Below, in pieces: positions 23,266-35,640 of a stretch of 64,000 bases of DNA. The notes below the pieces were generated by a model, which searched no databases, had not been told where the DNA came from, and was given only the letters and a program-made list of their open reading frames with translations. How positions within the stretch are numbered: position 1 is the stretch's first letter; every line of letters starts with the position of its first letter. The stretch lies in the NCBI RefSeq assembly GCF_030253575.1, contig NC_080559.1, positions 11,525,501 to 11,589,500 on the forward strand, read 5' to 3'. Position numbers and translations under genes: made by a program. Origin of the DNA: Rhododendron vialii. Lineage: Eukaryota > Streptophyta > Magnoliopsida > Ericales > Ericaceae.

Positions 23266-23767
23266 TTCTTAAGATATTTGGGTAAAAATATATATATTTT
23301 TTATTTTTTTGACGAATTAATAATTCATATAACAAATGCGAAAAAAAATTAAATAAGAACAAAATTAGTTAAAAGAACATTTTGCTTAGCGAAACCTAGC
23401 CTTAGTGCAGTCTAGCTGTGGTGGGCACTCTGACCCTTATGTTACATTCTAAAAGAGAAGGTAAGTACAAAGCTCACGACAAGGAATGTTGTTCCTCTCC
23501 TTAGTGTATATAGTATCTATAAGTTTTGCATTGAGCATGTGCTTTCCCTCCAAGTAAGTTCGTGATAGGCAAGAGTCCATTGATATCACCTACAACCATT
23601 TTCGGTAGGCTACGTCATGCATGACACTTGGAGTTCACATGGCCGAACGGAAGTATTTTGGCCTGTGGCACCCCCGATGCCACATAGAACATTGCTTGCT
23701 GTTGAATCACCTTTCGGGGTCCGGTGCGCTCTCGCTTAGCCCAACCTCACAGTTACCATGCGAATAC
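21536..23767. other. Intergenic, no gene recognised
   Basis: 21530-21840 has repeated TTGCCAAA/TTTGGCA phrases and starts GAGCAAGTCCATCCGTTG, resembling a Tourist-type MITE end, but ends were not matched. 22655-22795 starts GTGTTTGGATGAG and ends in a related inverted stretch. (TA)n at 23232-23261. No coding sequence. Confidence 0.35.
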
Positions 23768-24032
23768 GTGGGTATTTGGTGTTTTTTGTCTTTAACTTTG
23801 CAATTTTTCTTGTTTGAGACTCCTAATTAGATGTTAGACAATTTAAAAGTGTTGCTATTGCGTCAGGCCATGTCTGGATTAGGATGAAAGACATCGATTG
23901 CCTTGTGATTTACTTGTTTTCTATTTGTTAGACGATTAGTTTGGCTTTGTCGAAGTTCTTTGTAATGATCTCCGTTTTGTAAGTGCCGCTGGGCTTTTAT
24001 CAATACAATCTTCTCGCTTTTGACAAAAAAAA
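23768..24032 (+). mobile_element. 5'-truncated LINE, 3' end copy 2
   Basis: Partner of 9767-10034 with the same order of blocks and a terminal A-run after CGCTTTTGAC. Similarity stops sharply at 23768, so each copy was truncated independently at its 5' end. No ORF survives. Confidence 0.7.
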
Positions 24033-24475
24033 GAGAAACGTTTTGCTGCAGAACAATGCCCAAAATCAAAGCCAAAAGACATCAAAAATGGTAGGTCTAA
24101 AGACCCAAATTAATTTTTGTACATATTATTATGCTTACCTCCTTCATAGTCCAGAGGATCGAAAATCACAGTCATAAATAAGTATTACTTGTAGAATATA
24201 GAATTCCAAGAGGTCAAAGAGTTTTGACACTGAAGTGGATCCAAGGTAAACCAGAAAAATAAAATAAAATACACATACCCATTCATGTACAAATATGCAT
24301 ATAGCTAAGCACTAGTATACTTCTAGCTCTAAGAGTTAAGTTCGGTTGGTTGTTGGATTTGTCCTTTACATAATTGATCAATGTTTGATTTTTTGGGTCA
24401 TGCTGCAACGAAGGATTTTTTTTGTGAATGCTTTCTGGCTTGGCTGAGTTGCCTGTCTTTAACTAGACCAGCGAG

Positions 24476-24525
24476 ATGATTAATCGAGGTGTACGTAAGC
24501 TGGTGCAGACCATGAAAAAAAAAAT
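24476..24525 (+). repeat. 3' end of an Au-like SINE
   Basis: GATTAATCGAGGTGTACGTA then AGCTGGTGCAGACC and an A-run. Only the family's 3' block and tail are recognisable, in plus orientation. Confidence 0.5.
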
Positions 24526-24689
24526 GAAAAGAGAAGATATATTTCTGCGTACCACTTCGAGTCTGTTGTCTGGGTCAAAAACCCAATCTCAAATTTTTAT
24601 TTTTATTTTTATTTTTTTTGGACAAGCGGAAAACCAATCTCAAATTTCCACTCTTTTCACACACTACTCTGATACCCCTTTTTTAAGGG

Positions 24690-25021
24690 TAGAGAAGTAC
24701 CCCTCTCTCTCTCTCTTTCTCTTTCTCTCACACACACACACATCATCATCTTTCCAGTGACTGTAAGCGTGTGTGCGTTTGTTGTTTTACAGAAGAAGCA
24801 ACTGAAAAGAAACCACCAAAAAACTGTAAAAATCAAAAGCCCCCTGCAGTGGTTTCCCTTCCCGGACATGCCGAAGAAATGAAACCACTCCTGGTAAAAC
24901 CAAAAGGGTCAGTAGTGAGAGAGAGAGAGAGAGAGAAAAAAAAACAAGTCTTCAGAGGAGGCGTGGAGAGAGAAAGACAACAACAATAATACTATTTAAG
25001 AGGGTTGTTTAATTTAAAGCA
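24690..25021 (+). promoter_or_regulatory. Leader of the ABCB1 gene, with upstream reading frames
   Basis: A CT-rich tract (24701-24730) followed by (CA)n (24731-24742) is the pyrimidine patch often seen near plant transcription starts. Before the chosen start codon at 25022 there is a short upstream ORF of four codons (24869-24883) and a longer 72-codon one (24771-24989), plus a (GA)n run (24918-24935). If transcription starts near 24700 these could lower translation of the main frame. The transcription start was not determined. Confidence 0.45.
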
Positions 25022-28000
25022 ATGTCACAAGATTCCGAGGAGATAAAGACGATTGAGCAGTGGCGATGGTCTGAAATGCAAGGCCTCGAACTGTTGCCTA
25101 CTTCATCAACACCTCCAGAAACAGCAGCACCAACACAAGAGCAGCAACAAATTCAAGAGCAAGAACTGGGTAGAGAGAGAGAAAGCAGGCGGGAGAGAGA
25201 GAAGAAGAGGGAGATGGAAGGGTCCGAGGGGAAGAGAGACGGGGAGAAGAAGCCCGGTCCGGGCCCGCCCACGACCGGGTTCGGCGATTTGTTCAGATTC
25301 GCAGATGGGCTGGACTACGTCCTGATGGGAATTGGGACGGTCGGAGCCGTGGTGCATGGCTCTTCCCTCCCCATTTTCCTCCGGTTTTTCGCCGATCTTG
25401 TGAACTCTTTCGGGTCTAATTCAGGCGATATTGATAAGATGACACAAGAAGTTACCAAGGTACTCCAACACAAATTCCCCCTCAAATCCTCTGTACTACC
25501 GATAAATTGTTGTACCTCTGTACCGGCGTTTTAAAAAAATTTTGCGACCGGTACAGAGGAATTGAACTCCACAAATTCACAACCAGTTTCATGAATACTT
25601 AACCAATTGCTGAGAAATGCTTGAAAGAAGATTTAGTAATATTCCTGTCTTGAATTTGCAGTATGCATTTTACTTTCTTGTTGTTGGGGCAGCAATATGG
25701 GTATCTTCATGGGCAGGTGAGTTCTCTACAGTTTCTGTTTTCTCCTTTTTCTTTGTGTTTTCTGAGAGGTTTGGTTTTCTTTTTCTTTTTTTTCTTTTTT
25801 TTTTTGGTCTTTTGGTTTCAATTGAAAATTCGGGGATGATTGGAAAATTTGGTTGCAGAAATTGCATGTTGGATGTGGAGTGGGGAGAGGCAATCGACCA
25901 AGATGAGGATCACGTACTTGGAAGCGGCTCTGAACCAAGACATCCCGTTCTTCGATACCGAGGTCCGGACGTCGGACGTCGTTTTCGCCATTAACACCGA
26001 TGCAGTGATGGTCCAAGATGCCATTAGCGAGAAGGTGAAGAAAGAGAGATAGGGAGAGAGAGAACCCATTTTGCTTCCTGTGTTTTATTGTTGAAACTTT
26101 TTGCTAATTAAGCTCTAATTTGGGTTCGATGTTTACTGGCTCTGAGGGGCTTGTTTTGAGAAAAATCCCCAATTTGGTGACAAAATTTCCTTGTTGATTT
26201 TTTGCTAATTAAGGTTCTATAAGAGGTTTGTTTTCGGAACCCAAAAAAAAAAAACCCAATTTAGTTTTAATGTTTTCTTGCTCATTTATTAGGCTTGTTC
26301 GGAAAGGGGAAAACCCAATTTGGTTTCAAGAAGTGCAAATATTTTCTCGTTGAATTTTCGCTAATTAGGCCTTTTTTCTTTTCTTTGTGTTTTTTTTTCC
26401 CTCCTGATTTTGCAGTTGGGCAACTTCATACACTATATGGCAACATTTGTGTGTGGATTTATAGTGGGGTTCACGGCTGTTTGGCAATTAGCTCTGGTCA
26501 CCATTGCTGTGGTTCCTCCTATAGCTGTAATTGGAGGTATACACACCACCGTATTAGCTAAGCTCTCTGGCAAGGCCCAAGAAGCTCTATCACAGGCAGG
26601 AAACATAGCAGAACAGGTGTGAATCGTGTGATTAATTTTGTAAATTTTCTTGGCATTTGTGCATTTTTCTTCCATGAAAGTCCTTGGAAATTTACTCATT
26701 AAAAGTTCTCTCTTTTTCCCCATCTGGGTATATAACTAAATTAACTAACCCATTTTGTAGATTATAGCTCAAATTCAGACTCTAGTGAATTTTCTTCCAT
26801 TTTGTTTTTGACAAACTTGAAAATGAACCTGGTACATTTTAGTGTAAGTTTATCTGTTTTCCCATCTGGGTATTTCTTAATCATGCCCAATTGCTGACTA
26901 TAGCTCAAAGTTAAACAGTTTTGGGCCTTTGGCATGTATTTCCAGCATTTGTGCATTTTCTTCCACCGGATTTGTCAGAAACTTGAGAATGGACTTGGTT
27001 TCTTTCTAGCATTTTTTGGTTTCTTTTCTCCGTCCATTCCATTCGGATATATTCCTAAAAAAAATAAAAAAAATTACAGACAATAGCTCAAATTCGGACG
27101 GTATTGGCATTTGTGGGAGAATCACGAGCATTACAAGCGTATTCCTCGGCATTGAGGGTTGCTCAGAGGCTAGGTTACAAGAGCGGATTTGCAAAGGGAA
27201 TGGGGTTAGGAGCAACTTACTTCACTGTATTCTGCTGTTACGCACTTCTGCTTTGGTACGGTGGGTATCTGGTTAGGCACAACTATACCAATGGAGGACT
27301 CGCCATGTCCACCATCTTTGCAGTATCCATCGGTTGCCTGTAAGTACTCTGCCTAAATCACTTATCAGAAACAATTCCTAAAACCTAGTTTTAAAAACAA
27401 AAGCACTTGCCATTGAATGGGGGAATACATGTGTACGGTTATTGTTGTATAGTTGTGCAGCACTCGCCATTTTCACTTTTTAGCGCAAGTGGTTTACTAA
27501 TATTTGCGATGTTTTCTTAAATGGTTGCCTTTTGAAACGCTTTTTTGTGGAACTCTTCATCGGAACTGTTTTTGAAAACAAAACACTTGAGGGGAGATCT
27601 TTTGCAGAACTTCAAAAATATGTTGTAGGTGTTCTTCCAAAATAATGTTTGCAAAACTAGTTTTCTATGATAGGAATGAAAACAGAAAACAAAAGAGATA
27701 CGGAAGAGATCCTCTTGGCCAAATAATTCTGTTAAAGAATGAGTTTATTGTGTTTTTCCAAAAATGAGAACAGACAATGAAACATAATGCTCAATGTGTT
27801 TTTTTTTTTTTTTTCCTGGTCGACAGAGCTTTGGGACAGGCGGCTCCAAGCATGGCTGCATTTGCCAAGGCCAGAGTTGCAGCTGCGAAAATATTTCGTA
27901 TAATTGATCACAAATCAGGTGTTGAGAGAAACAACGAATTGGGTTTGGAACTAGAATCTGTTGCAGGACAGGTGGAGCTGAAAAATGTTGATTTCTCCTA

Positions 28001-31000
28001 TCCGTCAAGGCCTGAAGTTAGAATTCTTAGCAATTTCTCTCTAACTGTTCCTGCTGGAAAAACCATAGCTTTGGTTGGAAGCAGTGGCTCTGGAAAGAGC
28101 ACTGTGGTTTCCCTCATTGAGAGATTCTATGATCCTACCTCAGGTAAATGCCACAACTCAATAATTTCCATCGGAATCCACTCAAATGGTGGGTATATAT
28201 CTACACCAAAAAGAATGATTTCTTGTGCTATGCAGTGCCATTGATTGCCAAAATTGCCTCTGAAAACTGCTTCACTTTTTATTCCTCAACAGCTTCATTT
28301 TGTGCTAATTCGTTTGCTTAAATTTTTCCTGACAAACAACAAGGGATTTGGTTAATGATCTTCTTTATTGTGAATTCAAGTATGTCATAAGATTCGAAAC
28401 TATGCCCAACTGTACGCTGAAGAGAATATTTTTGGCTCTTTTGTTGATAATGCGCTATTGTACAAGACAAGCTTAATATGTATCTGCTAGTGGCAGTACA
28501 TGATACCTTTTTTGGCTCTCTCTTGATAATGTTATTGTACAAGACAAGCTTAATATGTATCGCCTAGTGCCAGTAAATAATGCCCCTCTTGGTTTCATTT
28601 ACTTCCATGCATCTATGTATCGGACAATTCTATGTTGCCGTTGAAAAACTGTGCTAAAAATGAAAATTGGTGCAGGACAAGTTCAGTTGGATGGGCATGA
28701 CATCAAGACATTAAAATTGAATTGGCTGAGGCAGCAAATTGGGCTGGTGAGCCAAGAGCCTGCTCTCTTTGCTACCACCATTAAAGAGAACATACTTTTG
28801 GGTCGGCCGGACGCAACCCTAATTGAAGTCGAAGAAGCTGCCAGAGTCGCCAATGCCCATTCATTCATTGTCAAGCTTCCTGATGGCTTTGACACCCAGG
28901 TTAGCCGCCCAATCTTAACATGCAATTACAGATTCACAAAATTGTATGTAGTAGTGAAGCCATCTGATGCTTTTTTATGCCAGATTTGTGCTGTTCTGTT
29001 TCTTAGCCTTAAAAAGTTTTTTTGCCAATTAATTTATCGTCCACTCCTCATTTCCTGTCAAATGAATCAGTTTATAACTCCAGTTTTTATGGCACAACCT
29101 CAAGTATGAAACACATTGGAATTGTATGGTTTAAATCATGTCCTATCTCTCACTTTTGCCTATGCCATCTCAAGGTAAGAAGAGTTAAAGGCTGAAGCAC
29201 TACATAGTATGCACGATTCAATTACTAATTATTTTGCATGCAATCTAAAGGTCACCAATCTTGAACAGGAGGGACTTCTTTATGTAGAATTTTAATTGGT
29301 TTTTTTAAAATCTAATTTTTCTATTTGGTATAGTTGGTCAACCAACCAACCTAATGTGTAATAAAAGTCAATGTGGGGGAGGTGTTTGGTCCATGCTTTT
29401 TTAAAATAAGGTAACATGGTTGCAGTCAACAATACATGTGCAGACATAAATGGGCTTTTCTATATATTTATTCATGAAGAAACAAAGACCTCGAAAGTCA
29501 AGTGGATGGGGAAAGGACACCAACAGACAAAAACATGCTAAAAATCAATGGAAAATAAAGAGGATGTAGGCTTCATCAAAGCTTGTAGTAATAACAACCT
29601 CAAAAGAATAACTATTTCAAGTTTTATCTGTGTCTCTAGATGTTGGAAGGGACACTCTGATGTTGACAATAAGGATAAAGAAGATTAAAAAAAGCAGACC
29701 AATCAACAAGAGGAAAAAAATTAAAACATCTAATATTGGCGAAAAGATAGAAAATGAGAAATTGGCAGTGGCTAAAGAGGAAACAAATGGCAGTAGAATG
29801 AACTAAAAACGCCAAATAACATAACATTAAGTAACTCATCAAGCTAGAACCTGTTTTATGCTCACTATAGTTGTATTGATGCTGTTTCTCTTTTGATAAG
29901 ACTACTTTACGATGACTAAAAACGAACATCTCTAGCTTCTGCAATAAATAGTGAACACGGAGAAGGAAATAAAGGAAAAAGAGAATATTTATCTGAATGC
30001 TGATTTCTTTCAGTGTTCATTGTAAGTTCTTGGGGTAAATTAGTAAAACCATTTGAAAATGACAGGTTGGAGAGAGAGGCCTTCAACTCTCAGGAGGGCA
30101 AAAGCAAAGAATAGCCATAGCAAGGGCAATGCTGAAAAACCCAGCAATCTTGTTATTAGACGAGGCAACAAGCGCATTAGACTCCGAGTCGGAGAAGCTC
30201 GTGCAAGAAGCCCTTGATCGCTTCATGATTGGGAGAACGACACTTGTCATTGCTCACCGCCTCTCCACTATCCGGAAGGCTGACCTTGTGGCTATACTTC
30301 AACAGGGTAGTGTCTCAGAAATCGGCACTCATGATGAGCTTATGGCCAAAGGAGAAAATGGTGTCTATGCAAAGCTTATCCGGATGCAGGAAATTGCTCA
30401 TGAAACCGCTCTTAATAACGCCAGAAAGAGTAGCGCGAGGTAGTTTTTACTCTCTTTTCATCCTTTCTTGTGTCTTGGTATCTGTTAGTTTTTGTTTTTA
30501 TTGGACTTCTTTTCATGCTTATGGAGACAAAAAAAACAATGAAAAAGGTTGAAAATATCCATTGTTACTGCATCATATTCTGTCCTGGGGGGAAAAAAAA
30601 AATTCACTGTTCAAGGACATCGTTTTAGTGTTTCTGAAAACCTAGATTCTTAAGGAAATAATATCTGAAAACTGCATTCAGAAGTAGTTCACCAAACGAG
30701 TTGTGTTCTGTGGTTTTTGAAAGTGGACTCAGGAAGCGAAACCCCTACGAGAAAAGCCTAATGTCTAGTTTGAAACTGCAAAACGAGATGTTATCCCTAA
30801 ATGCTTAGGTGAAGATATGTGGTTTCACTTGCTTTACATCCTTCGTTGGGAGTTAGTGTTTCGTACTGGTTCTTTTCTCCTTATGTTTTCGTAAGCTCAA
30901 ACAACCAAGTTTTATCATCTTCTATATTTCTAGGCGCTACAGTTTCCGAAATAATTTCGAAAGCACGTATTTAGTATTTTTAGAATTTCGTAAACAATAA

Positions 31001-33804
31001 GCCAGACAAGTTTTGTATTTTTTGTAAATGAAAACAAATTCTGAGAATGCTACCAAAGAAGCCCAGCATCAATTTTGGGATTCAGAATTTCCTAAAATGC
31101 TGATGTCAAAATACACAGTAGCTTACGATCTGTTGCTTAAAATGGGTCCTATTTTTGCAGGCCTTCAAGTGCTAGAAACTCAGTGAGCTCACCAATAATC
31201 ACTCGAAACTCCTCCTATGGGCGATCACCGTACTCCCGCCGCCTCTCCGACTTCTCCACCTCCGAGTTTAGCCTCTCCATTGACGCTTCTCACCCCAACT
31301 ACCGCCTTGAAAAACTTGCATTCAAAGAGCAAGCGAGTTCCTTCTGGCGCCTGGTAAAAATGAACTCTCCTGAATGGGTGTACGCCCTAATCGGTTCCAT
31401 CGGTTCTGTCGTCTGTGGGTCCCTCAGTGCCTTCTTCGCATACGTCTTGAGTGTGGTCCTAAGTGTATATTACAATCCGGATCACGCTTACATGATCCGA
31501 GAAATCCGAAAGTACTGCTATTTGTTAATAGGGGTTTCATCTGCCGCGCTTATATTCAACACTCTACAACACTTCTTCTGGGATGTCGTGGGGGAAAACC
31601 TTACAAAACGGGTGAGGGAGAAAATGTTAACAGCAGTGATGAAAAACGAAATGGCGTGGTTTGATCAGGATGAGAATGAGAGTTCAAGAGTTGCAGCTAG
31701 GTTGTCTCTCGATGCTAATAATGTTAGGTCCGCGATTGGTGACCGGATTTCGGTAATCATGCAGAATTCGGCGCTCATGGTTGTTGCTTGTACTGTGGGA
31801 TTTGCTTTGCAATGGCGTCTCGCCCTTGTTCTCCTTGCCGTGTTTCCTCTTGTCGTTGCAGCCACTGTCCTGCAGGTTTGTTTTCCAATACTTAGTTTCT
31901 TTTTGGGTAAATGGCTTTCCACTATTTGGTTTTAGGCAATGATCAAGTTCCCGTTTCCTTGTCTCATTCTGGCTTGCAACGAAACAGATGAGTGTCTAAC
32001 GCATTTGAAATCATTTCCAAAGATTCAAAAAGAATTCGGAAACTCGATGAACTGTTGAACAAAACATTGACAAAATTTATAAATTCGTTCTCGGACTTCA
32101 TAAGGAACAAATGTAAAATAAATACACCCAATGCAACTCCAATTAACAACTTGACAAATATTTGACATCTTTAGTATTAATCAGATCTTTTGTCATTTTT
32201 CTTGAAAAAATAAGGAAACATTTATGAGTTATTTTCTGCCCAACAACTCTGTATGATATGTTTCGTCACATGTTGGTGTGTCTCTAAACTTTCGATTTTT
32301 TTTTCTTTCTATCTTTACGTATAATTAATTCAAATTCATTTCTAGTCTCTTAGAGAAGATAATGTTTTGGCTGTTTCCATAGAACCAAAGAAAATCTTGT
32401 TCCTTGATTTTAGCATTCATATGAGTACCTTTTTTGTTCTCTTCCGTGGTAGCATCGTATAAATATCTACATAAGAGAGATACCATATGCTCATTGGATT
32501 TGCTGTATTTGCAACAGAAAATGTTCATGCAAGGTTTCTCAGGAGACCTAGAAGCTGCCCATGGCAAAGCCACACAACTAGCAGGGGAAGCCATAGCCAA
32601 TGTAAGAACTGTTGCCGCCTTCAATTCGGAATTCAAAATCGTCACCCTTTTCTCCAACAGCCTCCAAACTCCGCTAAGGCGATGCTTCTGGAAAGGCCAG
32701 ATTGCTGGAAGCGGATATGGCATAGCCCAGTTTTCGCTCTACGCTTCCTACGCCCTCGGCTTCTGGTACGCCGCTTGGCTCGTAAGACATGGCATCTCAG
32801 ATTTCTCGAACACTATACGGGTTTTCATGGTCCTAATGGTCTCCGCCAATGGTGCGGCCGAAACCCTAACCCTAGCCCCTGATTTCATCAATGGCGGCCG
32901 AGCCATGCGGTCAGTGTTCGATCTCCTTGACCGGAAATCTGAAATTGATCCGGATGATCCAGACTCCACCCCGGTCCCCGAACGCATCCGGGGTGAAGTG
33001 GAATTCAAGCATGTTGACTTTTCCTACCCCTCCCGCCCTGACGTGTCAGTCTTCCGAGACCTCAACCTCCGTGCACGTGCGGGAAAGACTCTTGCGCTTG
33101 TAGGCCCCAGCGGTAGTGGTAAGAGCTCAGTCGTTGCTCTAATAGAGCGATTCTACGAGCCGTCTTCTGGACGAATCTTGATTGATGGGAAGGACATAAG
33201 AAAGTATAGCCTCAAATCGTTGCGACAGCACATTACTCTAGTACCTCAAGAGCCGTGTCTTTTTGCGACCACCATATATGAAAATATTGCTTATGGGCGC
33301 GAATATGCCACCGAAGCTGAGATAATTGAGGCGGCGACTCTGGCAAACGCCCACAAGTTCATCTCCTCCTTACCAGATGGTTATAAGACGTTTGTTGGGG
33401 AGAGGGGAGTTCAGTTGTCCGGGGGACAAAAGCAAAGAATTGCGATTGCTAGGGGTTTTCTAAGGAAGGCGGAGATATTGCTGCTAGACGAAGCCACAAG
33501 CGCGCTTGATGCCGAGTCAGAAAGGTGTGTTCAAGAGGCGTTGGAGCGGGCTTGCTCGGGAAAAACCACAATCGTGGTTGCTCATCGGCTATCGACTATC
33601 AGAAACGCCCAAGTCATTGCAGTTATAGACGATGGGAAGGTCGCAGAGCAAGGTTCACATTCACACCTATTGAAAAACTACCCAGATGGGATTTACGCCC
33701 GTATGATACAGTTGCAAAGGTTCACACACGGGCAGACCCTGAACATGGTATCAGGATCTTCTTCTTCGGCTCGGCCCAAAGAAGATGATCAGAGAGAAGG
33801 CTAG
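25022..33804 (+). CDS. ABCB1: ABCB1/PGP1-type auxin-transporting P-glycoprotein, 10 exons
   Basis: Full-size ABC exporter (TMD-NBD-TMD-NBD) of the plant ABCB1/P-glycoprotein 1 group, which moves auxin out of cells at the plasma membrane using ATP. Exons by GT-AG junctions that keep frame: 25022-25459, 25662-25716, 25859-26034, 26416-26616, 27080-27339, 27827-28143, 28676-28899, 30066-30439, 31161-31875, 32518-33804, giving 1,348 residues. NBD1: Walker [10 protein letters not shown] (461-469), LSGGQ (565-569), Walker B ILLLDE (585-590), switch His 621. NBD2: GPSGSGKSS (1116-1124), LSGGQ (1220-1224), ILLLDE (1240-1245), His 1276. All catalytic motifs are intact. The Ser-rich linker (about 676-720) joins the halves at the exon 8/9 junction. 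The charged N-terminus of about 90 residues is longer than in Arabidopsis ABCB1 (1,286 aa, from memory). Close similarity runs the whole length, so ABCB1 is preferred over ABCB19. Confidence 0.95.
25515..25559. repeat. Hairpin in ABCB1 intron 1
   Basis: CCTCTGTACCGG (25515-25526) is perfectly complementary to CCGGTACAGAGG (25548-25559) across a 21-base loop. It lies in intron 1, about 100 bp before exon 2. Confidence 0.8.
26750..26800 (+). repeat. Decayed copy of the exon 5 start inside ABCB1 intron 4
   Basis: TTTTGTAG followed by ATTATAGCTCAAATTCAGAC resembles the real exon 5 start (ATTACAG then ACAATAGCTCAAATTCGGAC at 27080). A weaker third version, GACTATAGCTCAAAG, is at 26897-26911. Other phrases of intron 4 (GCATTTGTGCATTTT, CCCATCTGGGTAT) are also repeated. 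The intron seems to have grown by local duplication that carried the exon border along. The copy does not keep frame and is not part of the CDS. Confidence 0.6.
28428..28582. repeat. Tandem duplication in ABCB1 intron 6
   Basis: Two copies of about 77 bp (28428-28506 and 28507-28582) share TTTTTGGCTCT, TTGATAATG and TATTGTACAAGACAAGCTTA, then ATATGTATC. Non-coding. Confidence 0.8.
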
Positions 33805-34700
33805 TGAATCGGAAAGAGAATATTACAAGAAAGAAGTATATCTCTTATACATCTTGATGAATTTTTTTGGATGTCATGTTCCTGTCTTATGATTTGGTAT
33901 AGCATAGTATGTGTATCTTCTGAAATTTCCATAATATATATATATATATATTCCTATTTTGATTGATCTCTTCTCTCTCGGTGTGTTCATGTATCGGTGT
34001 GTGTTTCGGATGAGGGATATGTCACTGATACTGAATTCGATACCATAGTCCTCACTGGAATAGGGGTTTTTGTACGTTGACTAGTACGAATTTACGATGC
34101 AGTAGAAACAACAAATGGGTGATCAGTCGCAAAAAAGGGTAGGTAATCGTTTTAGCGATGGTTATCTGTTCCTGGGTTTAAACCCAGCAAGATTTTACAT
34201 CATAATCCACACGAGATCGATCCGTCCGATCGCGATCATATACGGGGCATCTTCAACGTTCAAGATGAAAATGAACTTACACGTGAAAAAAAAGGAAGGA
34301 ACAGAATTATTGGCGTGGGGGTTCGTGTGGGTGGTTGCACATGCGAAAGAGGCCTTAAAAAGGACAGATAGGGACTGGAGGGAAAGCTCAGTGAAGAAGA
34401 AGAAGAAGAAGAAACAGGACAAGGGAAAAAAGAGAGACAGTGCCCAGTAGAATAGATGGTGGAGATGAAATGGAATTGGCACTGGAAAATGACAGGGACA
34501 TGATGGGGATTTGATGATGGAATAATTTTAGGGTGGGGCACACTGTCTAATCTCTTTTTCCCTAAATAAAAACTTACTACAAGGATGTGAGTGGTTTGCA
34601 GGGGATTGGTTTTAGCAGTACCTAGTTGCTGCTGTCTTGTCCTATCCTTGTTTCTTTGTTTTCTTGTAGAGCTGAGTTTTCTACGAAGGTGGTTATTGCC
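33805..34700. other. ABCB1 3' flank
   Basis: The 3' untranslated region presumably ends within a few hundred bases, near the (AT)n run at 33933-33952. A 16-bp palindrome CTGGGTTTAAACCCAG lies at about 34168-34183. No downstream gene recognised. Confidence 0.45.
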
Positions 34701-34702
34701 CG

Positions 34703-34760
34703 GACGGAGCTAGGATTTTTTGGTGGCGGGGTCAATATTTAAAAGCACACCTGATACTAC
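34703..34760. repeat. hAT-type terminal fragment
   Basis: GGACGGAGCTAGGATTTTTT followed by GGCGGGGTCAATAT resembles the end of the hAT element at 52489 (CAGGGACGGAGATAGCAT). No second end was found. Confidence 0.4.
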
Positions 34761-34939
34761 ATTATTTGCTAAATCAAGCAAATAAATATGTAGTACTACT
34801 GAAAATGGCTAATAGTCGCCCTTAGAATCGGTGGTTTATGTGCAATAGTGTGTAGTGGGTCGAAATATCCGAAGGTTCAAAGAGTTTGAAAGGGTCACAA
34901 GGAGAACCCCACTGTTCAGTTGTTGCAGTTCGTCTATAA

Positions 34940-35640
34940 GTCATGTTGTGCCCCGATAGTACTCACCGTGGGTTTACCGAATGTCAGCCGAGCCTCAGGC
35001 ACCTGGCTGAGCCTCAGCTACCTATCCGAACGTTGGGCGCATGCGTAGCTTGGTAAGTCTTTCTGTTGCTCAGTGAAGTATTCGCTCAGCGCAACTTTCT
35101 TTGTTCGGCAAACGTTGCTTACGCTTGGCCGGTCTGTCACCCTTCGGCGACGTGTCTTCTTGTGGACGGCACTCGGCCGTGGTTGTTGTGGAAAGTTCTG
35201 GAAGCTTCCGTCAATAGGCGAGGTGACTTCTCTGATAGCCGAAGTGACATCTTTGCATGAGGGGACATTCTTGACATTGACTATTGGGGCTCTCACACTC
35301 TGGGAAGCGGCGTTCATTAAATGACTCTTACATGTGACGTCATCCGAGCGTTGCGGCACGCGTGAGGAGCACTGCTGACTTGCTCAATACTCCAAAGCTT
35401 TGCCAAAAAATAGGTGGCCACCCCTCTTAGGTCAAGGGTTTGAAATACTCACGATTGCACTCTTATCTCCCCTACCATACTTTCTTACTAAACTTCTTCT
35501 CCCTCCTCCACTTACTGACTTGTTTGTCAGAGCTTCTTTCCGGAGGAACACCCCCCTCCGATTTGCAGGTACACGGATCTCCACGTCATCCCTCCACGGC
35601 TCAACAATGGGAAGAAAGGTTCAAGGTTGATTCAGCCCCC
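34940..35640. other. GC-richer island, possible LTR fragment
   Basis: About 700 bp of higher GC than its surroundings with many CpG-containing words (TTCGGCGACG, CACTCGGCCG) and repeated phrases (GAAGTGACATC, GAGGTGACTTC). It has no intact ORF with a recognisable domain. It may be a solo LTR or fragment of a Ty3-type element, but no primer-binding site or paired repeat was seen. Confidence 0.25.

Noticed and set aside
25022..33804. Reading the ABCB exons as several separate genes or pseudogene pieces
   Set aside because: All ten open pieces join through good GT-AG sites in frame, with both nucleotide-binding domains intact, so this is one functional gene.
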